A DNA stretch of 64,000 nt from Rostratula benghalensis (GCA_013399305.1 VXAI01000068.1:1677342-1741341); one strand, 5' to 3'; positions 23,611 through 36,700 are shown, counted from the first letter of the stretch. The notes: generated from the sequence alone by a model not told the origin. Translations and numbers: made by a program.

Positions 23611-24662
23611 TCCCAGAAAAGCTTAGAGAGGACAAACACAGACACGCTACATTATATCCAAAATAGGGCACTATAACAATTTCAGAGTTGCAAATAATCA
23701 GCATTTAGTAAATGCTAGAATTAAAGTCGCCTTGCAGGAATGTATTAAGATAGTCAGGTTTCATGATTACATCTATTTTTACCATATTACTAAAGTCTAT
23801 ATTAAAAAGCAATTTAAATCTATCTTTGACTTCTTTTGCTTTTATCTATTCATCACATTTGCTTTCAACCCTCTCAAAGCCTTACTCATACTTCTCTCTG
23901 AAAGAAGCAGAAAGTATGTTAATATCCAGAGACTGCAGTTACAGGAAATGTTATTTATCTCACTCTTAATAATTATGTATCATTTAAAATAAAAAAAACC
24001 AAGATTTTTATTTACATATATTAGATTAAATAACTAAATTTGATAAATACACTATGGACTAGTTTCCATTTGGTTAAGGAAAGAATAGACAGTCTCTATG
24101 ACAAGCACTACCAAATCAGCTAGTGATGTTCACTGGCACATTCTGCTTTAAAGCTGCATCACATTATTAATAGCAAGGTAAAACATATACATTTAGCCAT
24201 ACGTGGCACAACTGTAAGCTGCAAGCAAGGAATACAGACCACTGTTTCAGGGAAAGGACTGAGAACAACTCACAGGGTGCCAAGATGGGACTAACAGGAG
24301 GATTTTAAAAACACAACGGTCAACAGGAGGCTGCCCAATGCTTTCAATTCCAATTGACAATATTGGACTTGCATTTTGTCCACTGGAGCTTGTGGTAGCT
24401 AGAGTAAACTAAAACTTTATCTAAAACAAACAAAAAACCAAAAAACACAGAAGAAAACCCACATTTTTCATACTAGACAAGACAAACTCATCAGACTTTT
24501 GCTGGTGAATATATGTTACTGACTATCTTCTTCCCCAAAATACATCACTTCCAAATTATGTGACTTAATCAGAGAGCCAACTAATGCCTAGAGGCTTTTG
24601 TAAAAGGATATGCATAGATGGATGTTTACCAGACTTTAGCTTTCATTTTCCATGTGTTTCAG

Positions 24663-24935
24663 AATTCAGATAAAAACCAAGTCCACCTTCAGGAGAAATC
24701 GGTGCTGGCAGAAGTTCTCTTTGCAGATTTACACTTGGAGAGATTACCGCCTTCTGCAGTGAAATGGCTGTACTTTAAACTAAATAAAATCTCCCTTGAT
24801 AGCTTTCCAAGTCTGATATATTCTTGCTCGCTGAAAGTATTTGGGGCTGCTACTATAAACAATTTCAATATTAAAATCTGCATCCATTCTGAGCCTTGTA
24901 TTCCACATTATTTGAACTATTTTACCCTCCTCTGA
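24663..24935 (+). other. Candidate terminal exon, unidentified
   Basis: A strong acceptor (CTTTCATTTTCC then GTGTTTCAG, ending at 24662) precedes an open frame of 90 codons that ends in TGA. The frame starts in phase 0. It has a moderately protein-like make-up, with Leu/Glu-rich and hydrophobic segments, but matches no family I know. AATAAA occurs inside it at about 24783. Chance cannot be ruled out. Confidence 0.13.
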
Positions 24936-25220
24936 CATTTTCTTCCTTCAGGAAGATGGGAATCTGAACTAAATACAGGACTTGGTATTAGCAATAATCC
25001 AATCTATCTATTACAAAAACAAATCTAAAATAAAATTATAATTTAAATGGCAGAAGTAAATATATTGCAAGCCCTGGGCATTTCTTTCAAAATTGGTCTA
25101 CCAGACAATATTCAGCAGAGAGCACAAGAGCTGGGTCGTAATTTTGCCTATATTATTTTTTTTCTTGTGTGTTAAAACTAGCAGGGAATTGGGTTACTTG
25201 TAGAGTTAGAACTCCATTTA

Positions 25221-25383
25221 CTATGTAATTTTTCTCCAGTACATGAGTCTTTTTTTAAAGGACTGCAATTGCTTTGAGTTATACAAAAAGATTGATCTGT
25301 GGAAAGTGGGAAATGTTTCCTGTCCTACTTTCAAGACTGGGATTTTGTCATGCCAGCAATTGTTTCGTAGGATCATTCCACAT
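25221..25383 (-). other. Candidate terminal exon, unidentified
   Basis: On the minus strand a very good acceptor (a long T/C tract ending TTTATCTTAG) is followed by an open frame of about 53 codons that ends in TAG at 25221-25223. The encoded tail is basic near its end (FKKRL, YWRK). No polyadenylation signal is obvious just downstream. I recognise no family. Confidence 0.13.
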
Positions 25384-27149
25384 CTAAGATAAAAGAAAAC
25401 AGAGAACTCTTTGTCCTGTGGAAAGAATTTCTCCCAACTTACAAGAAAATGCACATTTTGAAATATAAGTATGCTTACAATCACAGGCTCAGCTCTATTT
25501 GTCACTTTTCCTGTTAGACAAAATTAGCAGTGATTTGGACTCTGTTAATGAATGCCGAAAGCGACTTGGCATTCTCTTGCCAAGGACCTCTGTAAACTGC
25601 AGTTCAGCAAAATAAGAAAATCTTCTTATCATGTGTAAGAGCTCAATTAAACCATCATTTTAATGTAATCCTATTTAGTAGCTCTCACGTTTTCTGTTCT
25701 GATACTAGGGATGTTAAGGTCTTAAAAAAACAAAGAAGCAAAGATACAGAGGAAGAACGGAAAGCCAAGAGACAGGAACTTGCGGCTTCGGTTCCATTGA
25801 AGATCATTTGATGGGGGGGGAAGGAAAAAAAAAACCCAAAACCAAAAAACACCAAACAACTAAAGAAACCAAAACCCAGAAGCATGGAAACAGCTTACAG
25901 AAAATAAAACCCAAACAGTTTTTCCTAGACCCCAAACCATTCTGATAAACACAGCATGAACGGTCAACTGAGAAATACTACTCTAAGCCAAGACTTTCAA
26001 GCAATTCTTAAAAGTTTCCCTGCTTACATCTCCAGTGCCTACTTAGGAGTAAACACTTTGCTCAGGAAATCACTGATTAGTCTGACAAATATTAAAAATA
26101 AATAAAAAAAAAAAAAAAAAACAAACACACACACGAGGCCATAGGAAAACCCCTCAAACGCATGTAGTTCTTTATACATGACCAACTAATCTCCCAAAGT
26201 ACCAAAGTACTATGTAAATTGGCTAAACTTAAAAGTTGCATTTAAAATTATCCTCAATATCCATTACAAAAAGAAAGGCACCTACCCGCTGATAAAACTA
26301 CCTACTGATAAATTAGCAATTGTAATAAGGGACTGTGAAAGCTAAGGGTAAATTGATTATGTTGTACCTAATTTTCTCTTTATTTTAATCCAAAACTCTC
26401 CAAATTGCAAGAAATAGAAAGTACAGGCAAGAGGGTGAGCAAAAAGCTTGACTGCCACACAAAACATCTAAAAATAGTGTTTTGGTATATTTCCATATGC
26501 TGGAAGCAGCAGTGAATATCATCTATATAAATCTATTCCTAGTAGAGGTTTTCAGCAGCATCCAAGACTTGAGAATCAATTGTAAATTTGTATTTTAGAA
26601 TAATCAATAAGAAAAAGCACAAGTCACGCTTACACTATATGCAGCATTTATCAGGAAGGTCAGCCATGAGTCATCTCATACAAAATATATAGAAGCATTA
26701 TTACAAGCCAAATACAGGGATTTACTTGGGAAGAACTTTAAAAACATCACTTTAACATTTTTGTTAGTAAAGTAAGACATCGGGGCCAGGACACATAGGA
26801 CTGATCTGGCTGGTCCTGATGCTTCCATGGGCATAGATGGCAACTACACACACACACAAAAGGCAAGGGTCACCACTCCCAGATCACTGTGCTGTGCAAA
26901 CACCTTCAGCAGGTGAAAAGTAGTATTGAAATATCACTGCATAACCTCTCTTCAGGTGAACAAGGTGTCAGGACAAGTGAAAAAGGCAGGTTCATAACTG
27001 CACTGGACCATACAGGAAAAGCTGCAGACTCCTTTGCCCATAACACCTTGGGAGAATGCCATTTTGTCCCAGCCATGAGGACCCTCCAAACTCAGATCTA
27101 TGTTGTCAGTACTCACTAAAGCAGCTGTCATAGTTTCAACACTTGACCT

Positions 27150-27733
27150 GGGTTGCAACAAAAGAAGCATGGCCAGCAGATCAAGGGAGGTGATTCTGCC
27201 CTTCTATGCCACTTTGGTGAGATCCCACCTGGAGTACAGCATCCAGCTCTGGGGCCCTCAGCAAAGGAAAGGCAAGGACCTGGTGGAATGAGTCCAGAGG
27301 AAGGCCACAAAAGCAATCAGGAGGCTGAAACATCTCTGCTATGAGGACACACTGCAAGAGTTGGGGTTGTCCAGCCTGGAGGAAAGAAGGTTCTGGGGAG
27401 ACCTTACTGCAGCCTTTCAGTACGTAAAGGGGGGCCTATGGGAAAAGACAGGGACAAACTTTTTAGCAGGGCTGGTTGTGATAGGTCAAGGAATAGCAGT
27501 TTTAAAGTAAAAGAGGGAAGATTTAGACATGATAGAAGAACTTTTTTACAATTAGGGTGGTGGGACACTGGTCCAGGTTGCCCAGAGAAGTTGTGGATAC
27601 CCCATCCCTGGAAACATTCAAGGTCAGGTCAGATGAAACTCTGAGCAACCTGATCTAGTTGAAGATGTCCCTGCTCATTGCAGGGGAGGTTGGACCTTTA
27701 AATGTCCCTTCCAATCCAAACTATTCTATGATC
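27150..27733 (+). mobile_element. CR1 LINE 3' fragment with broken ORF2 (copy 3)
   Basis: The plus strand carries the last third of CR1 ORF2 and the 3' end, closing with TTCCAATCCAAACTATTCTATGATC, here split by the usual CR1 terminal motif ATTCTATGA. Translation shows recognisable ORF2 pieces in shifting frames: SREVILPFYATLVRSHLEY, QLWGPQ, ELGLSSLEERRFWGDL, and KEGRFRHD. A TGA interrupts the frame near 27289, and further frameshifts follow. The reverse transcriptase catalytic core and endonuclease are missing. It is a 5'-truncated dead copy in the opposite orientation to copies 1, 2 and 5. Confidence 0.93.
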
Positions 27734-30700
27734 AAAATCATTTAAACCATAAGGGAACATTATACAGACACTGACTGATTACCTTCTAGCAAGAAAAGAA
27801 AGAAAAAAGGAAGTCTCTGTTTCTGGGTTAGGCCAATTACCATCAGAGATTTGAATGATGATCCTGAGAAGCAGTTGCATCTCTCACAAAACGTGTAGCA
27901 GCATCTGAACCCAGCTGAGCAAAAGTCTTATTCTAATGCCAGTCTGTCTTCCAGGTATCAAAGCAGCACTGCATTCAGCCAGCAACTTTTCTAAATAATT
28001 CCCCCTGCAAACCATGGCTACGACCCAAATTCCTGTGCAGCCACCAAGAAGGTGAATATGAGATGAAATACAAGCAGAGATCTGCCTCCAGAAGACACAG
28101 TCAATTATTTAAAGAAAGTGCCTATCCATGAAGCTCACCACGGAGAGGCTATGCAGCATGGAATGGCATCCAATTAGGCACAGAGCAGATTCTGGTTAAA
28201 CAGGAAGGGAAAGAATAATCATAAATTGTTGAAGTGGTACCCCAGGCTACAAGGGAGGGGGAAAAAAACCCCCGAAAATAAAAAACTCAACCCACTTTTC
28301 TTCAGTAAAAACAACAGAAGAGTCACTGTGCCTTAAGAAAAGTCCTTGCTGGAACACATGAGTTCTGGAGCAGCAGAGCCCACCCTTGCACACCAAGAAA
28401 GGGGGGAGCAGGGAACCACCCAGACCCCAAAACACGACAGTGGCAGCGCTCCAGACAAGGGATGATCATCTGATTAGAGGCAGCAGGGCTCTGTCCCTCT
28501 GCAGGTGTGAGGTCCATAACTTCAGAAGAAACCTCATGAGGCCTCTCAGGTACAAAAGTCCCAGCTAAAGAGCCACCTACCAGCTCCAGTTAATCTACTG
28601 CCCAGTTCACCTGCACAGGCCTTTTATTTCTTCACACCCTAACACAGGTTAGACACACCACACACACAAGCAAAATAGTGAACCTTATCAGTGATTTCGT
28701 ACAGAACAAAGGCTTCCACTCCAGTGGCATTTCTGCAGGTGCTTTAGGCACTCAAAATGACATACAGACACGGAAACACAGGAAGAACACTGCTGATTTT
28801 CTTCACTTTACATATTTCTTGTATTAAATATCATTGTTTATTAATGCAAAGCAACCCATAGAGGGAAGTAAGTCAAAAGTAGTGACTCTCCCTTTTTTCT
28901 CCTTCCTTGAGCTGCCAGCTTTTTTCTCTTACATACCATTTCTCATCAGAGAAGAATGAGAATGCTCTAAGAGCTAAAAATAAACATATCCTACGAACAC
29001 AGGTTCATTAGGAATGAAGATAGAGAACAGTGGCACAATTCTTTGCGCTTTTGTACATACACAGTTTTTTAAGTGCACCCTCACCCAAGTCTCTACCTTA
29101 ACATCTGTTCAAACAAACCCAACAGAATCTGCTTAACCCGTTTCCACTTCAATACAGTGAAGTTTCTATACGTTCAAAATCCTTTCAAAAACTGCTTATT
29201 TCTGAATAGAATTCCTGCAAACTTTTTAAAACTCTAATAAATACTGACACCATTTAAGTAGGTCATTATGCACATCCAGTCTCCTTTCCTGTGTTAAACA
29301 GGCCAAAGAACCCTCCTGAAAATATCTGCATCCAGGCTGTAACTTCTACTTAAGCTATGATATGTACTTTTAATATAGATATGACCTTGCTTTGAAAGGG
29401 TCAAGAGCTGGAAAAAAAAAAAAAGTTTTATATGTACATACATTCTTCTTGTAGTTAACTGTGGTTTAAAGAGATAAACTTGAATCTTAAAGTACTAAGG
29501 CAAACAGTGAACCCTGTCCCTTCTGTACCCAATCTATAGCCTTCTACCACAATATAGCAGGACAAGTCTGCAGAAATAAAACCATCACTAACTTAAAAAA
29601 AAAAAAAACCTCACTGTAACCTTTTTAGCAATACTCTCAAATGTGAACAGTGATTTCAGGTGCCCCAACAGGACACAGTAAATGGGCTGGGATTGCAGAA
29701 ACCAGGTGATGAAACTCTCCAAAAGCCAGCTTCTTTTACAGGCATCTCAGAGAAATGAAAAAGAAATGTATCCAAAATTATTCACATTATATTACTATTG
29801 CAAGTTCTCTCCTGATTGCCCAAGGGGGGTTAAAACAGCAGCCTATGAAAAATAAAAGTGTCCATCAGGCTCATTGTGATTTCCAGACATACTCAAAAAA
29901 AGGAGGTTACGCTTATATATAATCCTCACATGTCAAGTGTTATTTGGAGATTTAAAAAGACACTGTAAGTATCTTAATAAAAGCCATTATGTATTGCTAT
30001 AGGATATGAAAAATATTAAGATAGATTAAATTTTTTTTTAAAACCCCAGCTTGCGCAAGGACCTAAGCTTCCGAAAAGAAATCGCTCCATTCTGAAAGGA
30101 TCCAGTTCAAAAAGACTGTACTACAAGAAAAAGAGGAGTGTTAACGGAGAGAAACCATACAAAAATATGTCTAGATAAATCTAAAGCATAAGCTTCTTCA
30201 TTAGTGCAGTATATATGAATTTTTCATGATGAAAATTTCAATTTCTTTCAGAAAAGATGAGTACAAATTAAAAGCTCTCCCTAAATCTTTCTTTGAAAGA
30301 CTACAAGGAGCACTCAAGCATTAGATAAACCCTGTATAAATGGAAGTTACTCCATTTGATATGAAGTACTACAATATTGGACCTGATTCTGCCATCACTG
30401 AACTCAAATGCAAGTTGTTACCAATTTAATCCACTTCAAAAACAAACTCTTTGGTTAAAATTTTTTACTTTATTTCCAGGAGGAAAACTGCATTTTTGGA
30501 TAAAGGCCTGGAACATTTGATTTATGCAGATGAGCAAACCGATACATAACCCAGATTCATTAATGTAATTATTAAACATCTTCATTAATAACATTTCCTC
30601 TACTGCAGCCTCTCAGAAATACCACAGCACAGAAAACGTGTATCTTGAACCAAAGTGCTAGGAAGGTTAAAAAAAAAAAAAAAAAAAAAAAAATTGAGAA

Positions 30701-32089
30701 TCTCAGGGAAACTAACGGTTTTCCCAAGAACCAGAGCTGCAAAGAACAAGGAGAAGACACACACACAAACCAGCAAAGAGAATAAATATGGGTTTATGGG
30801 TTTCTCCTAAAACTGCATGTAGTCACCTTGCAGGAAACAAAGTATAGGCCATCCAATAAAGATGTGCTTGTATTTTTTAGGCTCTGTTCTGAATCACAGG
30901 AGAGTTCCATGCCCACGTAAGAATCAAGCCTCATCGACAACAGAAAATGGCAAGGCATCTTCTCTTCACACGTGCTCTCTTCTTACATCAAGCCATTTGG
31001 TTGCTCAGCACAACTCCTCATTGTTTCAGTGCCCTGAACAGAAAAGTAGCCTTTTGTACACCTGAAGTTGGGTTTCTGATGTAAAACAGGGTATGATGAA
31101 AATTATCAAAATGAAATCTAAACTGTGGCTGCCCGTTCTCCTTGCTAAAAGTTACAGTCTCATTTTAAAAGCAATTAATGCAAATACAATTCAGTAAAAA
31201 AAAAAAAAATGCTAATTAACTTTACTGCTTTACCTAATTAAGGTGTCCCACGGATGTGCAGAAGCTTGGATTTTTACAGAGATGCTCCCTAGAAGCCCAC
31301 CCATCTGCTCCCAAGTTTCTTGTACCATCTCAGCTGCCTCATCACCTCGCCATCCATAGGTCCTCACCACACATGCTGCTGCCTTCCCATCCCTAGGAGC
31401 ACTCATTTCACCTGTCTGCTCTAGACAGCCACCAGCTTTCATTACATACACAGAAATATAATTGCCTTTGAGACTTCTACCCCTCTACAAAATGTGGTTT
31501 AGATGGTGCAGCAGACTGAACAGGAGCACTCACAACCCAGGCTAAAAATAAAATTTACTAATACATCATAGACAAGCTCATAATCAATTTGCATATATAA
31601 TTTGACAACACATTCTATATTATTTGATATGAAATTGATTGTCTGCAACTGGCTTGGTGCAAGATCTCTCCAACTAAAAATAAGTACCCTTGCTATAACA
31701 GGAAAAAAAAATCCTTCCATAAATATCCCTCTTCCAGTCCACCACTATTTTGTTTCTTTTCCTTAAGGACCAGACCTATACATCACGCTATTGTATGAGA
31801 ATCTCCTTTATCTCAGAAGAGGAAGCATTCTGTCTTTCATGATTGCAATATAAAATCTGCAAACATCATCTTGAATGCATCCTGAGGGATGCTCAGAAAC
31901 CCAACAGAAAAATTAAAAGCACCTCAATGCATCTTACTCCATTAAATAGTACGACTGGGGGAAATTAACACACGTTTCTAGATGAAAATAGCCAGGACAA
32001 ATCGAAACACAGGACTGTGACAATGAGAGCCCCTCAGCCAAGGGCCAAGGCTTTGGTGATCCACAGAGCCACACAAGCATGGATGGTTT
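27734..32089. other. Noncoding DNA, possible enhancer-like segment
   Basis: No gene is seen. Simple sequence includes a 25-A run (30669-30693). The segment 30320-30600 is AT-rich but non-repetitive, with TAAT, TTTAAT and ATTAATGTAATTATTAA-like homeodomain words. A minus-strand open frame of about 73 codons at 31230-31451 has no recognisable signature. Confidence 0.45.
30669..30693. repeat. Poly-A tract, 25 nt
   Basis: An uninterrupted run of 25 A, the longest homopolymer in the window. No retrocopy or SINE body is recognised beside it. Confidence 0.9.
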
Positions 32090-32425
32090 GAAGAAATGTC
32101 CACTTCTCGACCTCTTGCTCCAGGCAAAGTACAGCAGAGACCCAGTCAGACGAACTGGGCTACTGCAGGGAGGCAGCAGCAAGCGCCCCATCCTCGGCAG
32201 AGCACAGAGGTCCCCAAGCTGTCACCCACCTGCTCTGGAGCCACCACATTAACAGGACCACACCGATCCTGCTGCCATCCCACACCAGGAGCTCCACATC
32301 TGAGCAAACCTCAGGTGTTCTCGCTCCCAGCTCCAACTGGCCCTCCCGGAGTGCCCCTGTGTACGACCTGCTCCGCCTCACTACACCTCACAAAATCGCT
32401 TTTCCTTTCTCCTCGCAGCAGTTAA
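32090..32425. other. CpG-richer patch with strong acceptor
   Basis: About eleven CpGs occur in 335 bp, well above the rest of the window. The plus strand is open for about 109 codons (32096-32425) in a Pro/Ser/Thr-rich frame with no family resemblance. It ends in a very strong 3' splice-site sequence (TTTTCCTTTCTCCTCGCAG, AG at 32417-32418). The minus strand also has an open frame of about 73 codons. It could be an exon, a small regulatory CpG patch, or chance. Confidence 0.2.
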
Positions 32426-33269
32426 GCAGCACACAGAAAATTGAATCATAAGGGCAGACAAATAATACATCGCAGATCGCAGCGCTAGGAAATCTTCCTG
32501 TCTTTTGAAAGAAACTTACTGCTGAAGCCTTAATTTGTGGGAATTGAAAGCCTCATAACAATTTATGTTGGATTAAGGTTCCTGCCCAGTTAAATGCCAG
32601 TACTGACAGTCCTAGATGAGTTGCCATCTTAAGAACAACCCATCAGCCACATGCTTACAGGCAACATGCCAGAGCACACTGCACTTTATCTGCCGTCCCT
32701 CACTGCAGATTACACTCCTCTGGGGATGCAGAATCTCACAATTCAACTACATCAGCTGAGAACTACACTAAACCTTTCAAGAGCCTCCAGCAGCTGATGG
32801 GCACCTCCACATCCCTCAAAACCTATGGAGCACTCCAGTTCTCTTCAGCTTCTGAGTGTCGTGCATAGAAAACATTAGGAACTCTTTGCATAGTTACTCT
32901 TGACATGGTTGGCTAAGTCATTGGCCATCTTCCCACCAGCCACCTCAAACAGATGTTAAAAGGACACTGGCTCACATCAGCTGGAACAGGAGTCCTTCAG
33001 CCTCATCCACCCCCCCAGGTTGGCAGACAAGATGTTCCAACTTATGGGAGCCCACAACCATGGTGTGAGATGCGATTCTCTGTGAAGAAACAGCCTAACA
33101 GCCTCCTCACTCCCCGAGCAACGAGCTGTCCTTTGCTGTAGGATCAGCCCATCACCACTCTGACAGCAGCCTCAGGCAGGCCAAGAAGTGTCAGATTGAC
33201 GCTAGCAAAGGTTACGTGTTTAATGGCCGAACTGGAAACACAGCACAAAGGAAAAATATCAAAGCATAC
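32426..33269. other. Noncoding DNA, nothing recognised
   Basis: Ordinary single-copy sequence of moderate GC. No transposon, RNA gene or convincing open frame is seen. Confidence 0.5.
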
Positions 33270-33613
33270 CTGAAAATTTTCATTTGTCTTTAGCTGCTGT
33301 TTCCTTTCAGAGCACCTCCAAGCTACCAGCTGTGAAGATGAGTTCAGCAGCGCTTCTGCCCTGGGGCAAACCGACCCCTTCCCAACCACCATCTCATCAT
33401 GCTCCACGTCTGAACTAGAGACCAGGGCAATGGGTAGTGCCAGGGGCCGGGCAGCTAACACTCTTTCCTGGGAACAGAGCTGCTCGGAACAGTTTTGGCT
33501 TTTATCTCCACTACCTTTCTCCTCTCAAAGAAAGGCTCTCCTCGTCCTTACCTGAGCCTGCTGCCGAGACAGCCCTGCTGATTAGCAATTCCTCCTCTCC
33601 CCAGTCCTCAGAG
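33270..33613 (-). other. Candidate pair of exons, phase-compatible
   Basis: On the minus strand a 62-nt segment (33613-33552) ends in CAG before GTAAGG, a strong donor, with one open frame that is acidic (GEEELLI). A second segment (33355-33270, 86 nt) follows an acceptor ending GGGCAG and ends in TTTTCAG before GTATGC. The first ends with one base of a codon and the second supplies the other two, so the frame continues without a stop across a 196-bp intron. GC and CpG are raised. No family is recognised. The plus strand is also open here (33437-33700), which weakens the case. Confidence 0.17.
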
Positions 33614-36600
33614 CTGGATTACACCAATGCAAATGTAATACTAGAACATCCTTTTCTCATGTACTCTCGCAAATATAGGTATCTCTCCTTTCCCTTATAG
33701 CCTTCTCAATTTCCATTTTATTTTTAATTTGCATACTCCTTCCAGCCAAGCTAGTTTTAGCCCATTTACCACACTATAAAAGATTTATAAAGTTTAGCAG
33801 TAATCATGTATCATCATCCACATACATACATTTTACTAGACTCACAGGATATGGCTTGTTTTATCTACTCAAAAATATTATTTTCTATGTAACAACACGG
33901 ATGACTCTCTTGGTATCAGCATTTCTAGCAATGCATTTTCTGCACCGAGAGCAAGGAACCACAAGCCACATCTGAAACAAGATTTAGAAGCTTTCACTGA
34001 TTACTCGGTGCTTCACATTCTTGCAGAAGTCCTGATTTATTCTGTGTCAAATCTCTGTGACACCTCTCATATGTTCTGTCCGAGAAAGCTCTGATGAGCA
34101 GAATGTCCTTAACTTGTCCTCGAGAGCCTTCACCATGTCCTCCTCTCCGTAACTAAACAATACAGACCATCCAAATGGACACAGCCAAACTACAAACTAA
34201 ATTTGCCAACAACAATCAGTTAGTCCTTGAGGTGACTCGGGCTGCTCCAGGGATAGACGCAAGTCCCCTCCAAATGTCAGCATCACTGGGAAACAAATTC
34301 ATTTGTGTAGGTTGTGCTCGGTCCCAAAACCTTAACATCTTTCATTTCAAGCTATCGGAGTCGTGGAGAGCTCACGAAACATCAAGCGCCATCACCTGCA
34401 CTATTGCAATCCACATGTGTTATCACCTATTACTCCACAGCATGGAGCAGCAATCTCCTGTGACCTTCAGGTTACCTCTTCCTCGTGACAGACATACAGC
34501 ATCATTGTCATAACGTGGCAGCAACTTCTGGAACCCCAAATCATATTGATTTTCTCATTGTTTTGCCCTGTCTGTCTCTTTATACATCTGTAATCCCCCG
34601 AAGACGGCAACATCAGTATCACATCAGTATCAGACAGCACGAGCATTCATCTTTCAATTTTCTCTTGAGCAAAACACCAGCACCTGACAGCCCCCACTAC
34701 ACCAGCATCTCTCTGCAATCTAACATTACTAAACAAAATTTGATTCTCAAGCTTTCTCATTTGTTTGTTTGGGGTTTTTTTTCATTTCGACACATTCTTC
34801 ATGTATTTATTGGATTAAATATAATGGTGACTACCAACGACATAGCCAAACTTAGACTTCTCTGCCAAGTCCTTAAGGTCATCTCAAAAACTGTGGCTTC
34901 CTTCTAGATGTTACTGTGTTGGCAACACATGCAGGCAATCAGATGCATTTTTTTTTTTCTCCATCTAATCCCCTGTTTAGCTACAGTATAACTGAACAAA
35001 GCTGTCTCAGGGAAGTGAGTGGAATAGTACGAAACAAGTACAAAGCTTTCCCAGCCTTTTCATGCCTGGCTTGCTTAAGGGAACCGGTATCTCCAGTATC
35101 ATTAACAGGGCTCTTGGCATTAGCTGACCTCTATTTCTCACATCTGCAAAAGCACTGACAGGCTCGGCAGTGTCACTGAGCATCTGAGGCTGTATAAAAT
35201 GTTTAAGCCTTTTCTTTTTGCCATTCTGGGCCTTTTAATGACAATCCTGACACATTATATATACACTGATAACGAGAACTTGGTATCTCTATGCTCTCCT
35301 GTTTTTGGCAGAGTTTCTTTCTGAACTACGGCTCTACCACGCGCCATTCCCTTCTCTGTCAAGGCTCATATATACTTTCTACAAACTTTCTAAACTAAAA
35401 AAAAAAATCCCACACACCCGAAAACCAGTCTATATTTAATATAGATCCAAGAATCAGCTGCTTGCACAATCATGGACAGGAGGAGCAGTTTGCAGACAAG
35501 GGCTTGGGAAGCACCTTTTGAGGAGACTCCACCCGCAGCAACTAACTATAAAACAGCCTTTGCTTTCGCTGGAATACAGGGAAGGATTTGCAACAGAGTC
35601 TGAAATCCTGCCCAGCAGGCTTACTGCCTGTTTGTGCTAGAGATGGGCATAACCCACCACTGGTGGCCACGATGCAATTTGAGGTGTGTAGCAACTCTGA
35701 CTTACAGGGTATTATGTAGCTCTGCAACACCCAACCGCACACAGCATCTCCACTCCAGGATGAAGGAGGAGGAAAGCCTTGAGGAAGCCCATACTTCTCT
35801 CCACATTTCACTCAGCCCACAGCAGAAAACTCTCCCTTTAGCAAAAGTCACCTGTTTGGGTGACAAAAGTCATGGGTTTGACAGCAGCAGCCTGGAGGCA
35901 AGGCATCCAGGATCTACGATGCTCAGAAACACATCTCAGTGCACAGACACTGCATGGATGCACCCACTGCCTGGCTTCCTCTTCTTCTGGCCAGCAGCAC
36001 TGAGACACTGCTCAACAATTTCAAAGAGCTCACATAAAAATAAATTAAGCAGAAACATAAGTATCTGCATTTGTGCTTGTCTATAAAAAGATAAGCTGAA
36101 TGGGTTTTGATGACCATCTCTTCAGGAATGGCTATTTAACATTCACCTTTTGACTGTTATTTCTGCCCATTAGGTACCAGTCCCTCAATAGTAGTTGCCA
36201 ATGGTTAGACAAGAGGAGGAAACACATCATTAAGATTACAATACAGCATCATCACAGCAACATTACAAAGTGGTATTTTGCAATATGCAGATTTGGTAGG
36301 GAAAAAAAAAATAAAATAAATTCAAGCTTAGAAACTAATTTGTACTAATAAATGTCTGACTCAAGGAGTAGAAACTCCTAAGTAGACAGGTGAACAACCA
36401 TTCCCAAGAGGAGAACAAAATGACCAGCACATAACCATAAGCACAGTGCAAAAGCAATTAATTTTTTTTTCTGTTCTCATTTGATGGCTCTCACTTACTG
36501 TTCCTCAAAATCCCATTCGTAAAGGCCTAAATTCTGCCACACAGCTTCTTTTTCTGTCTCAGAGTATTTATTACAGCTTTTTCGGCATCTTCTACTCTCT

Positions 36601-36700
36601 TCCTGAGTTCTTTGTAAAAATATTAACAAATTCCTCTGGGAAGAGGAATAACTGTCAGAATTGGAGTGTAAACGGATGCACACCCTCCTATTTGAATTAA
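33614..36700. other. Noncoding DNA, nothing recognised
   Basis: Several open frames of 110-150 codons occur (for example plus 34485-34907 and 35634-36086), but none has domain-like sequence, good splice context or strand-specific codon character. A short duplicated ACATCAGTATC lies near 34610-34635. No transposon is seen. Confidence 0.5.

Larger units (their letters stand above)
22180..23615 (+). other. Pyrimidine-biased region
   Basis: The plus strand is strongly enriched in C and T over 22180-22640 and again over 23100-23615, where many 60-base lines are about 70 per cent pyrimidine. The bias is interrupted near 22640-23100. It ends in a run of 13 C (23598-23610) followed by TCCC. Long open frames here follow from the lack of purine-rich stop codons and carry no protein signature. 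Confidence 0.6.
23660..27149. other. Noncoding DNA with two exon-like segments
   Basis: The block is AT-rich, with A-runs at 26104-26121 and an ACAC stretch near 26844-26855. Two stretches have good acceptor sites followed by open frames (plus 24663-24935, minus 25383-25221) and are listed separately. Nothing else is recognised. Confidence 0.5.

Noticed and set aside
34485..34907. Plus-strand open frame of 140 codons
   Set aside because: No family resemblance, no good splice context, AT-rich tail with a poly-T-derived Phe run; length is within chance for the window.
35634..36086. Plus-strand open frame of 150 codons
   Set aside because: No domain or signal features and overlapping minus-strand frames; treated as chance.
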